A stretch of DNA of 64,000 nucleotides from Nisaea denitrificans DSM 18348 (GCF_000426505.1 NZ_AUFM01000015.1:124001-188000), one strand, 5' to 3'. Shown: positions 24,648-33,119, counted from the first letter of the stretch. The notes: generated from the letters alone by a model not told the origin. Translations and numbers: made by a program.

Positions 24648-25358
24648 ATGCCTGACGATTCAGCCCTGAATTATGCAACCGCACACTACAAAAACGATGC
24701 CATTTCAATTAATTACAAGAAGAGTCAATCCTATATCGTGCCCTGTTCGAGCAGTTTTCGCGACCGTGTAACAGCATTTGCAGATTCACAGGGCGCCAGC
24801 GTTGCCGATCTGGCGCGCGGTGTATTCCTGCTGGTGCCAAACGAAACCGTGATGGCGACAGACGACCCGGGAGAGCCCGCACCCGACGACCGGGAAGTGG
24901 TTAAACTCCAGTCCGGACCGTCGAAAGGCCGCACTCTGCGCCGGAAACCGCGTTTGCAGCTTCGCCTGCCGATCGGCTACGACATTGCCCGCCTGCGCCG
25001 TGCCCTGTCTCTTGCGTTGAAAATGGCCGAAGGCGAGAAGACCCTCAGTGTCGAGTCAGCCGACGACCGCAAAAAACGCAGCGATGACCAGGCCGTTCGC
25101 GTACGCCTTGAGGAAGATATCGAACAATTACAGCGTATTATCGGCGATCTCGCCTTCGAGCCGTTGCGTGAGGGGATCACGAGCCGGAGCGAGGCACTGC
25201 ACGTCATGGGCTTTGCCCCGACCGCCGTGCCGGACCAGAAAGCCATTCGCGGCCGGTATCGCCGACTGGCACTGGTATTCCATCCGGATTCGCCGTTCGG
25301 CGACCATCAGCGCATGAGCCAGCTCAACGAAGCCCTGGAGAAACTGACCCGCGCTTGA
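24648..25358 (+). CDS. C-terminal J-domain protein with RHH-like N-terminus
   Basis: A 236-aa protein. The C-terminal 55 residues form a DnaJ-type J domain (ALHVMGFAPTAVPDQKAIRGR, then LALVFHPDSP with the HPD triad at 212-214), which should stimulate a DnaK-type ATPase. Residues about 26-65 (SYIVPCSSSFRDRVTAFADS, then SVADLARGVF) have the strand-helix-helix pattern of ribbon-helix-helix DNA-binding domains, an inference from pattern only. A basic region (about 94-105, KGRTLRRKPRLQ) and a charged helix lie between. A TAGTAGGATA-like ribosome site precedes the ATG. Confidence 0.82.
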   Translation: MPDDSALNYATAHYKNDAISINYKKSQSYIVPCSSSFRDRVTAFADSQGASVADLARGVFLLVPNETVMATDDPGEPAPDDREVVKLQSGPSKGRTLRRKPRLQLRLPIGYDIARLRRALSLALKMAEGEKTLSVESADDRKKRSDDQAVRVRLEEDIEQLQRIIGDLAFEPLREGITSRSEALHVMGFAPTAVPDQKAIRGRYRRLALVFHPDSPFGDHQRMSQLNEALEKLTRA

Positions 25359-25369
25359 GGCCGGTGCTC

Positions 25370-25398
25370 TTGACGGTTCTCCTGGGGCACAATAGGTT
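25370..25398 (+). promoter_or_regulatory. Possible sigma-70 promoter ahead of the ACT gene
   Basis: TTGACG (25370-25375) and TAGGTT (25393-25398) are spaced 17 bases apart. The -35 is good, the -10 weak. It would place transcription start near 25405, giving a leader of about 130 bases before the ACT-domain gene. Confidence 0.35.
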
Positions 25399-25405
25399 CT
25401 GTTTC

Positions 25406-25474
25406 ATGATGAATTACGCATTCCGGCGCTTGGCCGGTCGAATTATCGGGCGAATTAGCAACCCGGTCCTCTGA
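25406..25474 (+). CDS. Possible 22-codon leader peptide
   Basis: A 22-codon frame beginning ATGATG lies just after the possible promoter. Its second half holds Leu, Ile-Ile, Ile, Val and Leu codons (LAGRIIGRISNPVL), and its stop falls in the loop of the terminator-like hairpin. Downstream is an ACT-domain gene similar to acetolactate synthase small subunits. The ribosome site is weak, the branched-chain codons are not densely clustered, and the frame may be chance. Confidence 0.3.
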   Translation: MMNYAFRRLAGRIIGRISNPVL

Positions 25475-25497
25475 TAGGGCCGGGCAGTTGCTGTTTT
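25458..25497 (+). terminator. Strong intrinsic-terminator-like hairpin
   Basis: A 9-bp stem (CCCGGTCCT with AGGGCCGGG, loop CTGAT) is extended by GCAA/TTGC and followed by TGTTTT. It lies 100 bases after the J-domain gene and 37 before the ACT gene, so it either ends the first transcript or attenuates the second. Confidence 0.65.
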
Positions 25498-25533
25498 CCC
25501 TTATTCGACCCCCAAAGCCGGAGTGGTTTTGTC

Positions 25534-25851
25534 ATGCAAGACGTTGTTGCGTCTCAGTCTTTTCTCCCCAATACCTCCGAAACCCGCACCAAAGCGGATG
25601 TGACCGCCTGCTTTTCCGTTCAGGCCGTCGCGGACCCCTCGGTGATGCCGCGCGTCCTGGAATTATTTGCCAAGCGCGGCCTGATTCCTGCTCGCTGGCA
25701 CAGCGATCTCGGCGGCCGGCGCCGAGACGAGCTGACCATCGACCTGCAGGTCCAGGGCCTGACCCGTTCCCAGCGCGACCACACGGCGGCCATCCTGCGC
25801 GGCATGGTGTACGTGACGTCTGTTCTGGTATCGGAAAAGCGCTACTCCTGA
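25534..25851 (+). CDS. ACT-domain small protein (IlvM/IlvH-like)
   Basis: A 105-aa protein whose residues about 25-100 follow the beta-alpha-beta pattern of an ACT domain (TACFSVQAVADPSVMPRVLE, LTIDLQVQGL, RGMVYVTSVLVSEKR), most like the small regulatory subunits of acetolactate synthase. No large subunit is adjacent, so it may regulate another enzyme or act by itself. A leader with a hairpin and a short frame containing branched-chain codons precedes it. The next gene starts 28 bases downstream. Confidence 0.65.
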   Translation: MQDVVASQSFLPNTSETRTKADVTACFSVQAVADPSVMPRVLELFAKRGLIPARWHSDLGGRRRDELTIDLQVQGLTRSQRDHTAAILRGMVYVTSVLVSEKRYS

Positions 25852-25879
25852 TCCAACCCGCCGGCGGAAAGGTCTGCCG

Positions 25880-26728
25880 GTGAGCGGATATCTGCATTAT
25901 CTGAAGGTCTGCAACGCCTATAACCCTGCCGATTATCGTCCCTGGTCGATTTCGGGGACGACGATCGGGCAAGTCCGCCATCCGGTGGCCGAGCATCTGA
26001 CCGGGTTCGGTTTTGCGGATCAGGGTAGCATCCTTACGCTACCGCCAGCCTCGTTCGAGGAGCTGAGCGGAACCCTGGAGACAGCGGCCGACGGATTGCG
26101 CGCGGCCGGTCTCGCGGCAAAGCCCCGGGACGAGCTTTACCCGCTGCTCGCCCATCCGGACAGCGCACCCCTGGCCGCTCTCGACCGGGGCGCCGCCACC
26201 GAATTCGGCATCCTGAACAGGGGCTTCCACCTGAACGGCATTGTCCGGCGCGTGGACGGGACGTTCATGTGGGTCGCCCGGCGCGCACGGAACAAGGCGA
26301 CCTACCCCGGCAAGCTGGACAACATGGTCGCAGGCGGCCACCCGCTCGGCATCTCCCCCTTCGACAACCTGCTGAAGGAATGTCACGAGGAAGCCGGCAT
26401 CCCGCCGGAGATTGCCGCGACGGCGCGGCCGACCGGGACCATCAGCTATCAGATGGCCATTCCGGCCGGCCTGCGGCGGCACATGTTCTATACCTACGAT
26501 CTGGAACTCGATCCGTCCTTCATCCCGCAGCCAATAGACGGCGAGGTCGAAAGCTTCGAGCTGCTGCCCATCGGCCAGGTCATGGAGATCGTCGAGACCG
26601 ACCCGGACGCCTTCAAATACAACTGCAACCTCGCGATCATCGACTTCCTGGTCCGGCATGGCTTCATCGCGCCGGACCATCCGGATTATTTCGAAATCGC
26701 ATCGGGATTGCGCCAACCGCTCTTCTGA
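25880..26728 (+). CDS. DUF4743/Nudix hydrolase (TNR3-like)
   Basis: A 282-aa protein with an N-terminal DUF4743 region (about 1-115) and a Nudix domain (about 118-265). The Nudix box is present as GGHPLGISPFDNLLKECHEE: the metal-binding KECHEE part is intact, but the earlier Glu of the G-x5-E pattern is Ile. This layout is that of the thiamine pyrophosphokinase-associated TNR3 family, which hydrolyses oxidised thiamine diphosphates; the same activity here is an inference. The GTG start has GGCGGAAAGG upstream. It ends one base before the convergent SDR gene. Confidence 0.88.
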   Translation: MSGYLHYLKVCNAYNPADYRPWSISGTTIGQVRHPVAEHLTGFGFADQGSILTLPPASFEELSGTLETAADGLRAAGLAAKPRDELYPLLAHPDSAPLAALDRGAATEFGILNRGFHLNGIVRRVDGTFMWVARRARNKATYPGKLDNMVAGGHPLGISPFDNLLKECHEEAGIPPEIAATARPTGTISYQMAIPAGLRRHMFYTYDLELDPSFIPQPIDGEVESFELLPIGQVMEIVETDPDAFKYNCNLAIIDFLVRHGFIAPDHPDYFEIASGLRQPLF

Positions 26729-27433
26729 TCAGACGGAACGGGTGACACCACCGTCTATCCGCAGGTTCTGGCCGGTCATGTAGCCGCCATCGCCGGATGC
26801 GAGCCAGGAGATCAGTGAGGAAACTTCCTCGGCACGGCCATAGCGGCCGAGCGGGATACGTGCCTTGCGATCCTCGGTTTCGGGCAGACTGTCGATGAAG
26901 CCCGGAAGAACGTTGTTCATCCGGATATTGTCGGCCGCGTACCGGTCCGCATAAAGCTTGGAGAAAGCGGCCAGACCGGCCCGGAACACCCCGGATGTCG
27001 GGAACAGCGGATCGGGCTCGAAAGCGGCGAAGGTCGAGATATTGATGATCGCGCCGCCGCCCTGTGCCTGCATCAGCGGCGTTACCAGACGGGTCGGACG
27101 GATGACGTTCAGCAGATAAACCTCCATCCCGTCGTGCCAATCCTCATCCGTCAGATCCAGAACCGGCCCCTTCGGACCGTGTCCGGCAGAGTTCAACAGC
27201 ACATCGACCCGTCCCCAGCGCTCGACGGCGCCATCGACCAGACGCTTCAGATCCTCGACCGACCGGTTTGAGCCGGTCACGCCGAAACCGCCCAGCTCTT
27301 CGGCGAGAGCTTCGCCCTTACCGGACGAAGAGAGGATACCGACGCGAAACCCGTCCGCCGCCAGCCGGCGCGCCGCATCTGCGCCCATTCCGCTACCACC
27401 AGCCGTAACCAATGCAATTTTTTCTACAGACAT
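26729..27433 (-). CDS. Short-chain dehydrogenase/reductase
   Basis: A 234-aa classical SDR enzyme: nucleotide-binding TAGGSGMGADAAR (about 10-22), the LLNSAGHG motif (NAG-like, about 79-86), an active-site region with Ser in INISTFAAF, and a terminal DGGVTRSV. The usual YxxxK is less clean; the segment reads FRAGLAAFSKLYADR, with the first position Arg-Ala rather than Tyr, so catalytic competence should be checked. It is divergent from a LysR gene that probably regulates it. GAAGGAAAA precedes the start. Confidence 0.88.
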   Translation of the reverse strand: MSVEKIALVTAGGSGMGADAARRLAADGFRVGILSSSGKGEALAEELGGFGVTGSNRSVEDLKRLVDGAVERWGRVDVLLNSAGHGPKGPVLDLTDEDWHDGMEVYLLNVIRPTRLVTPLMQAQGGGAIINISTFAAFEPDPLFPTSGVFRAGLAAFSKLYADRYAADNIRMNNVLPGFIDSLPETEDRKARIPLGRYGRAEEVSSLISWLASGDGGYMTGQNLRIDGGVTRSV

Positions 27434-27517
27434 TGGACTTTTCCTTCGGGAGAATTTTCCTGTTAAAGGAGTATATGCGCAAAGTAAACGGCTCGAGCCA
27501 GTCAGTTCCTCTACCTC

Positions 27518-28429
27518 ATGAAAGTAGAACTTCTATTGGCTGAAAAACTCCATCTTCCACCGGTCAATGCGCTGAAAGCCTTCGACGCCGCCGGGCGTCA
27601 TCTGAACTTCCGGGCCGCGGCGGACGAGCTGGGGGTTTCCCAGGGCGCCGTCGCGCAACAGATTCGCGGTCTTGAAGCACATCTCGGCCTCAAGCTGTTC
27701 GACCGGCATTCCAAGGGGCTTGCCTTCACGGCCGAGGGACGTGGATATCACCAGCAGGTCAGCGCCGCCTTTGCCATGCTGCAGGAGGCGACACTCCGGC
27801 TGGCCCCCACGCCGTCCAAGGTGACGATCAGCGTCACGCCGACTTTCGCCGCCAAGTGGCTGATACCGAACCTGCCAAGCCTGACCGCGCGCCACCCGGA
27901 AATAGACTTGCGGGTTCTCGCAACCGATAGCGTACTGAGCTTTCATGGCGACGGCATCGACCTCGCAATCCGTCAAGGTTCGCCTCCCTTCGGGGCTGCC
28001 ATCGATGCCCGGCTACTGTTCCATGGCAATATTGTCGCGATTGCCGCTCCTGCCCTGGTGCAGGGGCGGGATCTGCCACTCTCCGCACATGACTTCAGCG
28101 CGCTCCCGCTGCTGCAGGACACACATGATCTGTGGCCCGCTTTTCTGCGGGAGGTGCTCGGGATCCGCGACTGGGCGGGAAAGAACAGACTGAGTTTCAG
28201 TCAGACCTCGCTCAGCATCGATGCGGCGCTGGCCGGTCAGGGCATTGCCCTGGCCAGCCGCTTTCTGGTGGAGCAGGATTTTCTGGCAGGACGACTGGTT
28301 GAGGTTGCGGACGGCTCTTTCAATGGTGGGCGGGACTTTCATCTGCTCGCACAGAAGAGCACTACCCGCCCGCCGGCCGTGATAGCCGTGATGGAATGGC
28401 TTCTCGGCAAGAGCGAGAGGCAAAACTGA
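27518..28429 (+). CDS. LysR family transcriptional regulator (GcvA-like)
   Basis: A 303-aa LysR regulator. The DNA-binding part (about residues 14-75) reads LPPVNALKAFDAAGRHLNFR and ADELGVSQGAVAQQIRGLEAHLG, which is the GcvA/AmpR type. The effector domain follows (TPTFAAKWLIPNL, VLATDSVLSFHGDGIDLAIR). It is transcribed away from the SDR gene; the 84-base gap contains GGCTCGAGCC and AT-rich stretches likely to hold both promoters. The inducer is unknown. Confidence 0.92.
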   Translation: MKVELLLAEKLHLPPVNALKAFDAAGRHLNFRAAADELGVSQGAVAQQIRGLEAHLGLKLFDRHSKGLAFTAEGRGYHQQVSAAFAMLQEATLRLAPTPSKVTISVTPTFAAKWLIPNLPSLTARHPEIDLRVLATDSVLSFHGDGIDLAIRQGSPPFGAAIDARLLFHGNIVAIAAPALVQGRDLPLSAHDFSALPLLQDTHDLWPAFLREVLGIRDWAGKNRLSFSQTSLSIDAALAGQGIALASRFLVEQDFLAGRLVEVADGSFNGGRDFHLLAQKSTTRPPAVIAVMEWLLGKSERQN

Positions 28430-28444
28430 AGCGTCAAACGCTGG

Positions 28445-29071
28445 TCAGATCGCCGTTTCCGGCCGGACGCCCGGGTGATTGGCGGGATGAGCCGGCGGTC
28501 CGCCAGGAGCTTCCGGGATCGCAAGATCGCCCGCCAGCATGGCATCCACCGTCCGCAGCAAGGTGCCAAGGCGCCGATCCGGCATCCCGAGTTCGACCAG
28601 ATGGGCAACTGTGTTGGCCAGATAATCCCGGCATGGCCCGGCGGTCCCGACGCCCTGGATCACCAGGGCCGCCCGCTGTTCGACCGTCAGGTCCGCCGCG
28701 TATTGCGCATGGGCACGATTCACGACATAGGACTGGGCCACGACGCGGCGGTCGGACATGGAATCGATGACCGGCAGGTAACGAGGATCGTAAACGCCTG
28801 TGATCATTTCCCTTTCGTGCAGATAATCCAGCACGGCGGATCTGTCTTCGGATGCGATCCGGTAGGCAATACCGCGGCAGGACCCGCCCCGGTCGAGCCC
28901 GAGCACCAGTCCCGGCCGCTCAGGCGTGCCGCGATACCTGTGCGACCATACACAGAAATCGCGATGATACCCATTGAGCCGGACCGGCAAACGCTCCACA
29001 TAGTCGAAGCCCGGCCGCCACATCAGCGAGCCGTAGCCGAAAACCCATAGATCGCCGCTGTCGGTAGTCAT
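28445..29071 (-). CDS. chaC: Glutathione-specific gamma-glutamylcyclotransferase (ChaC)
   Basis: It cleaves glutathione to 5-oxoproline and Cys-Gly in the cytoplasm. The 208-aa protein shows WVFGYGSLMWRPGFDYVER (substrate-binding YGSL at 13-16), and the catalytic Glu in YLHEREMITGVYDP (E88). The chosen ATG gives the normal family start; a 150-residue in-frame extension upstream overlaps the divergent DUF2125 gene and is rejected. A C-terminal tail rich in Pro and Gly (about 185-208) goes beyond the family core. Confidence 0.93.
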   Translation of the reverse strand: MTTDSGDLWVFGYGSLMWRPGFDYVERLPVRLNGYHRDFCVWSHRYRGTPERPGLVLGLDRGGSCRGIAYRIASEDRSAVLDYLHEREMITGVYDPRYLPVIDSMSDRRVVAQSYVVNRAHAQYAADLTVEQRAALVIQGVGTAGPCRDYLANTVAHLVELGMPDRRLGTLLRTVDAMLAGDLAIPEAPGGPPAHPANHPGVRPETAI

Positions 29072-29106
29072 ATCTTTCGGGACACTCGGGAAGTAATTTG
29101 CACCAG

Positions 29107-30192
29107 ATGACCAACGAGATAACCACACCACCGGCGCCGCACAAGAGCCCGCGACGCATCGGTACCGTTCTTTCCTTCGTGCTGGCGCTCGCGGTGCTGA
29201 CCTATGTCGGCAACTGGTTCGCCGCCGCGTTCTGGCTGGAAGGCCGGATCGATGACTGGGCCGCCGCAGAACGCGCCAAGGGCAACGAGATCGCTTACGG
29301 CACATTACGCTTCGAGGGTTTTCCCTTCGAAATGAGCATCCTTGCGCCTGACGTTCTCTACCAGCGGAACCGGGAAGCCGTGGTCGAAACAGTGGCGACC
29401 GACCGGCTGCGGCTGTCCGCCAAGCCCTGGGCACCGCTCGATCTGACGCTGACGGCGGAGAACGGCCTGACCGCGGTCCAGAAGGCCCCCGCGCAAGGCA
29501 CAACGGTGACCCTGACATCGGCGCCCGACACCACGATCAATGCCAAGTTCTACAATTCAGGGGTGCTGGAGCATGCCCGGCTGAGTGCCGCCAGCGGCCG
29601 GCTGGTCTCGCATCGGGAGGGCGATCCCGTCGGCCCGCGCGAAGCCGCCCGCCTCGGCGCAACAACCGCGACACTGGATCAGGCCGACAGCGTTGCCAGC
29701 CATACGGATGCGTCGGCCGTCGTCAGCCTCACCACCGCCCGTCTGGAAACGCCTGCCCTGAAGCAGCTCGGCTCAGCGGCAGACCATGCCAGGCTCTCTC
29801 TCGAAGCGACTCTGCGCGGCGCGCTTTCCGGTACCGATGCAACGGATCTTGCGCTTTGGCGGGATGCGGGCGGAACCGTCGATATCGACCGCTTCACGCT
29901 GTCTCTCGACCCGGTGGCGCTGAAACTGAACGCGACACTCGCGCTGGATCAGCTGCTCCGTCCGGAAGGTGCGGGCACCCTGGAAATCAAGGGGTTCGAT
30001 GAAGTCATAGAAGACCTCATCAGCGCCGGTCATCTGACCCGGGACGCCGCAGAAGTTGCCCGTCTCGTGCTGGGCGCCTTCAGCCGCAACAGCGGCACAG
30101 ACGGAACCCGTGTCGTCAGCATGCCGGTCTCGGCACAGAACGGACGCGTCAGCGCCGGTCCCTTCACCTTATTCCGGTTTCCCGCCTTCTGA
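29107..30192 (+). CDS. DUF2125 family membrane-anchored protein
   Basis: A 361-aa protein of the alphaproteobacterial DUF2125 family. It has one N-terminal transmembrane segment (about residues 18-42, GTVLSFVLALAVLTYVGNWF) followed by a long periplasmic region of beta-rich sequence (EGRIDDWAAAERAKGNEIAY, FEGFPFEMSI). The function is not established; the repetitive AsmA-like strand pattern suggests a lipid or envelope role. A TTG three codons upstream is an alternative start. Its 3' end overlaps the convergent prephenate dehydrogenase gene by 24 bases. Confidence 0.85.
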   Translation: MTNEITTPPAPHKSPRRIGTVLSFVLALAVLTYVGNWFAAAFWLEGRIDDWAAAERAKGNEIAYGTLRFEGFPFEMSILAPDVLYQRNREAVVETVATDRLRLSAKPWAPLDLTLTAENGLTAVQKAPAQGTTVTLTSAPDTTINAKFYNSGVLEHARLSAASGRLVSHREGDPVGPREAARLGATTATLDQADSVASHTDASAVVSLTTARLETPALKQLGSAADHARLSLEATLRGALSGTDATDLALWRDAGGTVDIDRFTLSLDPVALKLNATLALDQLLRPEGAGTLEIKGFDEVIEDLISAGHLTRDAAEVARLVLGAFSRNSGTDGTRVVSMPVSAQNGRVSAGPFTLFRFPAF

Positions 30193-31143
30193 GTCCGCAT
30201 CCTCTTTGTTGGCGTCCGGCCCCCAGGGGTTGGAGCCTTCCTGATGCGCCTCGACAACACTCCGCCGGACTTCCCGCGTGCGCTCGAAAAACTCATAGAG
30301 CTTGTCGCCCTCGCCCCACCGGATCTGCCGCTGCAGAGCGGTCAGATCCTCGGTGAAACGCTGCAGCATCTCCAGCACCGCTTCCTTGTTGTTCAGGAAG
30401 ATGTCGCGCCACATGGTCGGGTCCGAGCCGGCAATTCGGGTGAAGTCCCGGAAACCGCCGGCGGAGAACCGGATCACGTCCTGCCGCTCCTGCTCCTCAA
30501 CATCGAAGGCCGTGCCGACGATGGTGTAGGCGATCAGGTGAGGCAGGTGAGAGGTCAGCGCCAGCACCTTGTCGTGGTAGGCCGCATCCATCACCTCGAC
30601 GATGGCGCCGACCCGGGACCACAGTGCCTCGACTTTCGCCGTTGCCATGAGGTCGACACCGTCTTCCGGCGTCAGCAGCCAGAAGCGGCCCCGGAAAAGC
30701 TCGGCAAAACCGGCATCGGGGCCGGATTTCTCCGTTCCTGCGACCGGGTGACCGGGGACGAAGTGAACGCCTTCCGGAACCAGCGGCGAGACGTCACGTA
30801 CCACCGCCATTTTCACCGAGCCGATATCGGTCAGGACCGCGCCCTGCTCCAGATGCGGTGCGATCTCGGACATGATCGCGGCATAAGCGCCGACCGGCGC
30901 GCACAGTACGACACCGTCAGCGCCGGTCACGGCCTCTCCGGCGCTCTCGTGCACACTGTCGACGATGCCAAGCTCCAGCAGCCGCGCCCGGACTGCCGGA
31001 TCACGGTCGAAGGCCGCAAGATGCGCGGCACCATTGCCAGCCTGACGCACGGCACGGGCGATGGAAGAGCCGATATTGCCGACGCCTATCAGCGCCAGCC
31101 GCTTGAAGACAGGCTCGTCCTGGGGAAGATCTGTCATGCTCAT
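30169..31143 (-). CDS. tyrC: Prephenate/arogenate dehydrogenase family protein
   Basis: It makes 4-hydroxyphenylpyruvate or tyrosine from prephenate or arogenate. The 324-aa protein has the Rossmann motif LIGVGNIGSSIARAV (near 17), DIGSVKMAVV and VPGHPVAGTEKSGPD with the catalytic His, then FWLLTPEDG. The ATGA overlap with hisC couples the two. The cluster chorismate mutase-hisC-tyrC is a common alphaproteobacterial aromatic amino acid set. Whether prephenate or arogenate is preferred cannot be read from the sequence. Confidence 0.93.
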   Translation of the reverse strand: MSMTDLPQDEPVFKRLALIGVGNIGSSIARAVRQAGNGAAHLAAFDRDPAVRARLLELGIVDSVHESAGEAVTGADGVVLCAPVGAYAAIMSEIAPHLEQGAVLTDIGSVKMAVVRDVSPLVPEGVHFVPGHPVAGTEKSGPDAGFAELFRGRFWLLTPEDGVDLMATAKVEALWSRVGAIVEVMDAAYHDKVLALTSHLPHLIAYTIVGTAFDVEEQERQDVIRFSAGGFRDFTRIAGSDPTMWRDIFLNNKEAVLEMLQRFTEDLTALQRQIRWGEGDKLYEFFERTREVRRSVVEAHQEGSNPWGPDANKEDADSEGGKPE

Positions 31144-32264
31144 GATGCCGGCCTTTCCTTGCCGAGAAAGTCTGCCAGCGCATCGACCACATCGCGCATT
31201 TCCTCGCCGGTACCGATGGACAGCCGCACGGTGTCGGGCACGCCGTATCCGGCCATCTCCCGCACCAGAATGTTCCGGTCCGCGAGGAAAGCGCGGGCCG
31301 CTGCGGCATTGCGCCCCTCTTCTCCCGGGAAACGCAGCAGCAGGAAGTTGGTCACGGTCGGCAGCGCCTCAAGACCGAGCTCGGTGAACTTCTCCACGCT
31401 CCAGGGCAGCCAGCGGTTGTTGCTCTCGACCACCGCTTCCTGGAAGGCCAGATCCTCGACCGCGGCGATGCCGGCCGCGATGGCCAGCGAGTTCACACCG
31501 AACGGCTGCTTGATGCTTTCCAGCGTCGCCGCGATATCCTTCGGCGCGTAGGCCCAGCCGAGCCGGAGGCCCGCCATGCCGTACAGTTTGGAGAAGGTCC
31601 GCAGCATCACGACATTGTCGTGCGCCTCGACCAGCTCGATACCGCTGTCGAAGTCGTTCTTCGTTACGTATTCGCAATAGGCGGCGTCCATCACCAGCAG
31701 GATATCGTCCCGCAGCCCGGCCCGCAGGCGCTTCACCTCTTCCTGCGGGATATAGGTGCCCGTCGGGTTGTTCGGATTGGCGAGGAACACCATGCGGGTG
31801 CGGTCGCTGACAGCGGCGAGGATCGCATCGACGCTGACGGTGTATTCGTCGTCCGGCGCCATCACCGGCACACCGCCCGCAATCCGGGTCGCCATCGGGT
31901 AGACCAGAAAGCCGTATTGGGTGTGGATGGCCTCGTCGCCCGGCTCGAGATAAGCGAGGCAGAGCGTCTGGATCAGCTCGTCGGAGCCACAACCGAAAAC
32001 GATGCCGGCCGGATCGATGCCATTACGCTTTGCCACCGCTTCCGCCAGCCGGCTGGCGGCGACGGCAGGGTAGCGGTGCAGGTCCGGATCGGCCGTGTGC
32101 ATGGCCGCGAGCGCCTTCGGGCTCATGCCAAGAGCGCCTTCGTTCGCGGACAGGCGGATCACCCGCCCCGGCTTGCTCGCACCACCGTGGTTCGGCGTGT
32201 AGCTGACCATGGTCGCGATGGAGGATTTCGGTTTGATCGATGGCGTCTTATTGCTGGAAGACAT
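31140..32264 (-). CDS. hisC: Histidinol-phosphate aminotransferase (aromatic/histidine)
   Basis: A 374-aa PLP-dependent fold type I aminotransferase. FANPNNPTGTYIPQEE (N-terminal PLP contact), VMDAAYCEYV with the PLP Asp, and the PLP Lys in RTFSKLYGMAGLRLGWA identify the HisC family. Its place between chorismate mutase and tyrC suggests it also aminates aromatic 2-oxo acids. The start overlaps nothing; the stop overlaps tyrC. Confidence 0.94.
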   Translation of the reverse strand: MSSSNKTPSIKPKSSIATMVSYTPNHGGASKPGRVIRLSANEGALGMSPKALAAMHTADPDLHRYPAVAASRLAEAVAKRNGIDPAGIVFGCGSDELIQTLCLAYLEPGDEAIHTQYGFLVYPMATRIAGGVPVMAPDDEYTVSVDAILAAVSDRTRMVFLANPNNPTGTYIPQEEVKRLRAGLRDDILLVMDAAYCEYVTKNDFDSGIELVEAHDNVVMLRTFSKLYGMAGLRLGWAYAPKDIAATLESIKQPFGVNSLAIAAGIAAVEDLAFQEAVVESNNRWLPWSVEKFTELGLEALPTVTNFLLLRFPGEEGRNAAAARAFLADRNILVREMAGYGVPDTVRLSIGTGEEMRDVVDALADFLGKERPAS

Positions 32265-32327
32265 GATTTTATCAGTTCAAAAAGCGTACAGGGAGATCGG
32301 ATCTGGGTCCGGCGGCGGGCCGAGAAA

Positions 32328-33119
32328 TCAGCCGGCGTGAACCGGGACCGCGTAAGCGCCGATGCGGTAATAGGGCACCTCGCCTTCGCGGCCGCCCAGA
32401 TGTCGCTCCAGCCCTTCCGGGATCTCCAGGAACCCGTCCTGTTCGATCAGCCGGTAGCCGTCGCCTTCATCCACCACATCGCCCGCGATCTCGACGCCGT
32501 CGCGCACCGCGAACAGCGTCTTGTCCTCACCGGAGGCTTCCGGCTCCTGCCCGGCGACGATGAAGGCATCGCCTGCGAAACCATTCACCCCGACAGCAGC
32601 ACCAGTCTCGCAAAAAGGAAGCCGCGCAATGATGCGCGGCGTCGCCAGACCGGTTCTGTCGGAGCACAGCTGCGGCCACCATCGTGCAGCGGTCATCGGG
32701 AAGCCGGGCAGCACGCCAAGCGTCGCCGCGCCGGCGGCAACCGCATTCAGCACAGCTTCGGCGCTGTCCATACGCTCGATCGTCGACGAGATACCGCAAT
32801 GATCACGCGCCAGATCGTAGACCTTCTCGGCGCCTTCCGGCAGGTAGACTGCGGCATGCACGTGCGTCTGCATGTTCAGGTTGGCGCTCAGAATCTCACG
32901 CCAGAACCGGATCAGCGTCGGAATGTTCAGGTAGGATTCATTGCGCGCGACGAGGCGGCGGATGATCTGCGCCTCGCGGCCCGGCCGGAAATAGGGGCCT
33001 CGGTCTCCGCCCTTGGCGTCGGCGACCTGCTTGCCGATCTCGACACGGCGCATCAACAGATCGTGCAAAGCCACGTCGATCCCGTCGATCTCCCGCCTCA
33101 GATCATCAAGCGTGCTCAC
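32328..33119 (-). CDS. Chorismate mutase with degenerate prephenate dehydratase-like domain
   Basis: A 263-aa protein. The first 90 residues are an AroQ-type chorismate mutase (LDDLRREIDGIDVALHDLLM, RVEIGKQVADAKG, PGREAQIIRRLV). The rest resembles the type 2 periplasmic-binding fold of prephenate dehydratase (TIERMDSAEAVLNAVAAG, ATLGVLPGF), but the catalytic TRF triad of dehydratases reads as TPRIIAR, so dehydratase activity is doubtful. It starts at a GTG; the in-frame upstream extension is not conserved-looking. First gene of the aromatic/histidine cluster. Confidence 0.85.
   Translation of the reverse strand: MSTLDDLRREIDGIDVALHDLLMRRVEIGKQVADAKGGDRGPYFRPGREAQIIRRLVARNESYLNIPTLIRFWREILSANLNMQTHVHAAVYLPEGAEKVYDLARDHCGISSTIERMDSAEAVLNAVAAGAATLGVLPGFPMTAARWWPQLCSDRTGLATPRIIARLPFCETGAAVGVNGFAGDAFIVAGQEPEASGEDKTLFAVRDGVEIAGDVVDEGDGYRLIEQDGFLEIPEGLERHLGGREGEVPYYRIGAYAVPVHAG

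Noticed and set aside
24481-24708. Minus-strand 75-codon frame in the gap before the J-domain gene
   Set aside because: No ribosome site, atypical composition and it crosses the J-domain gene start.
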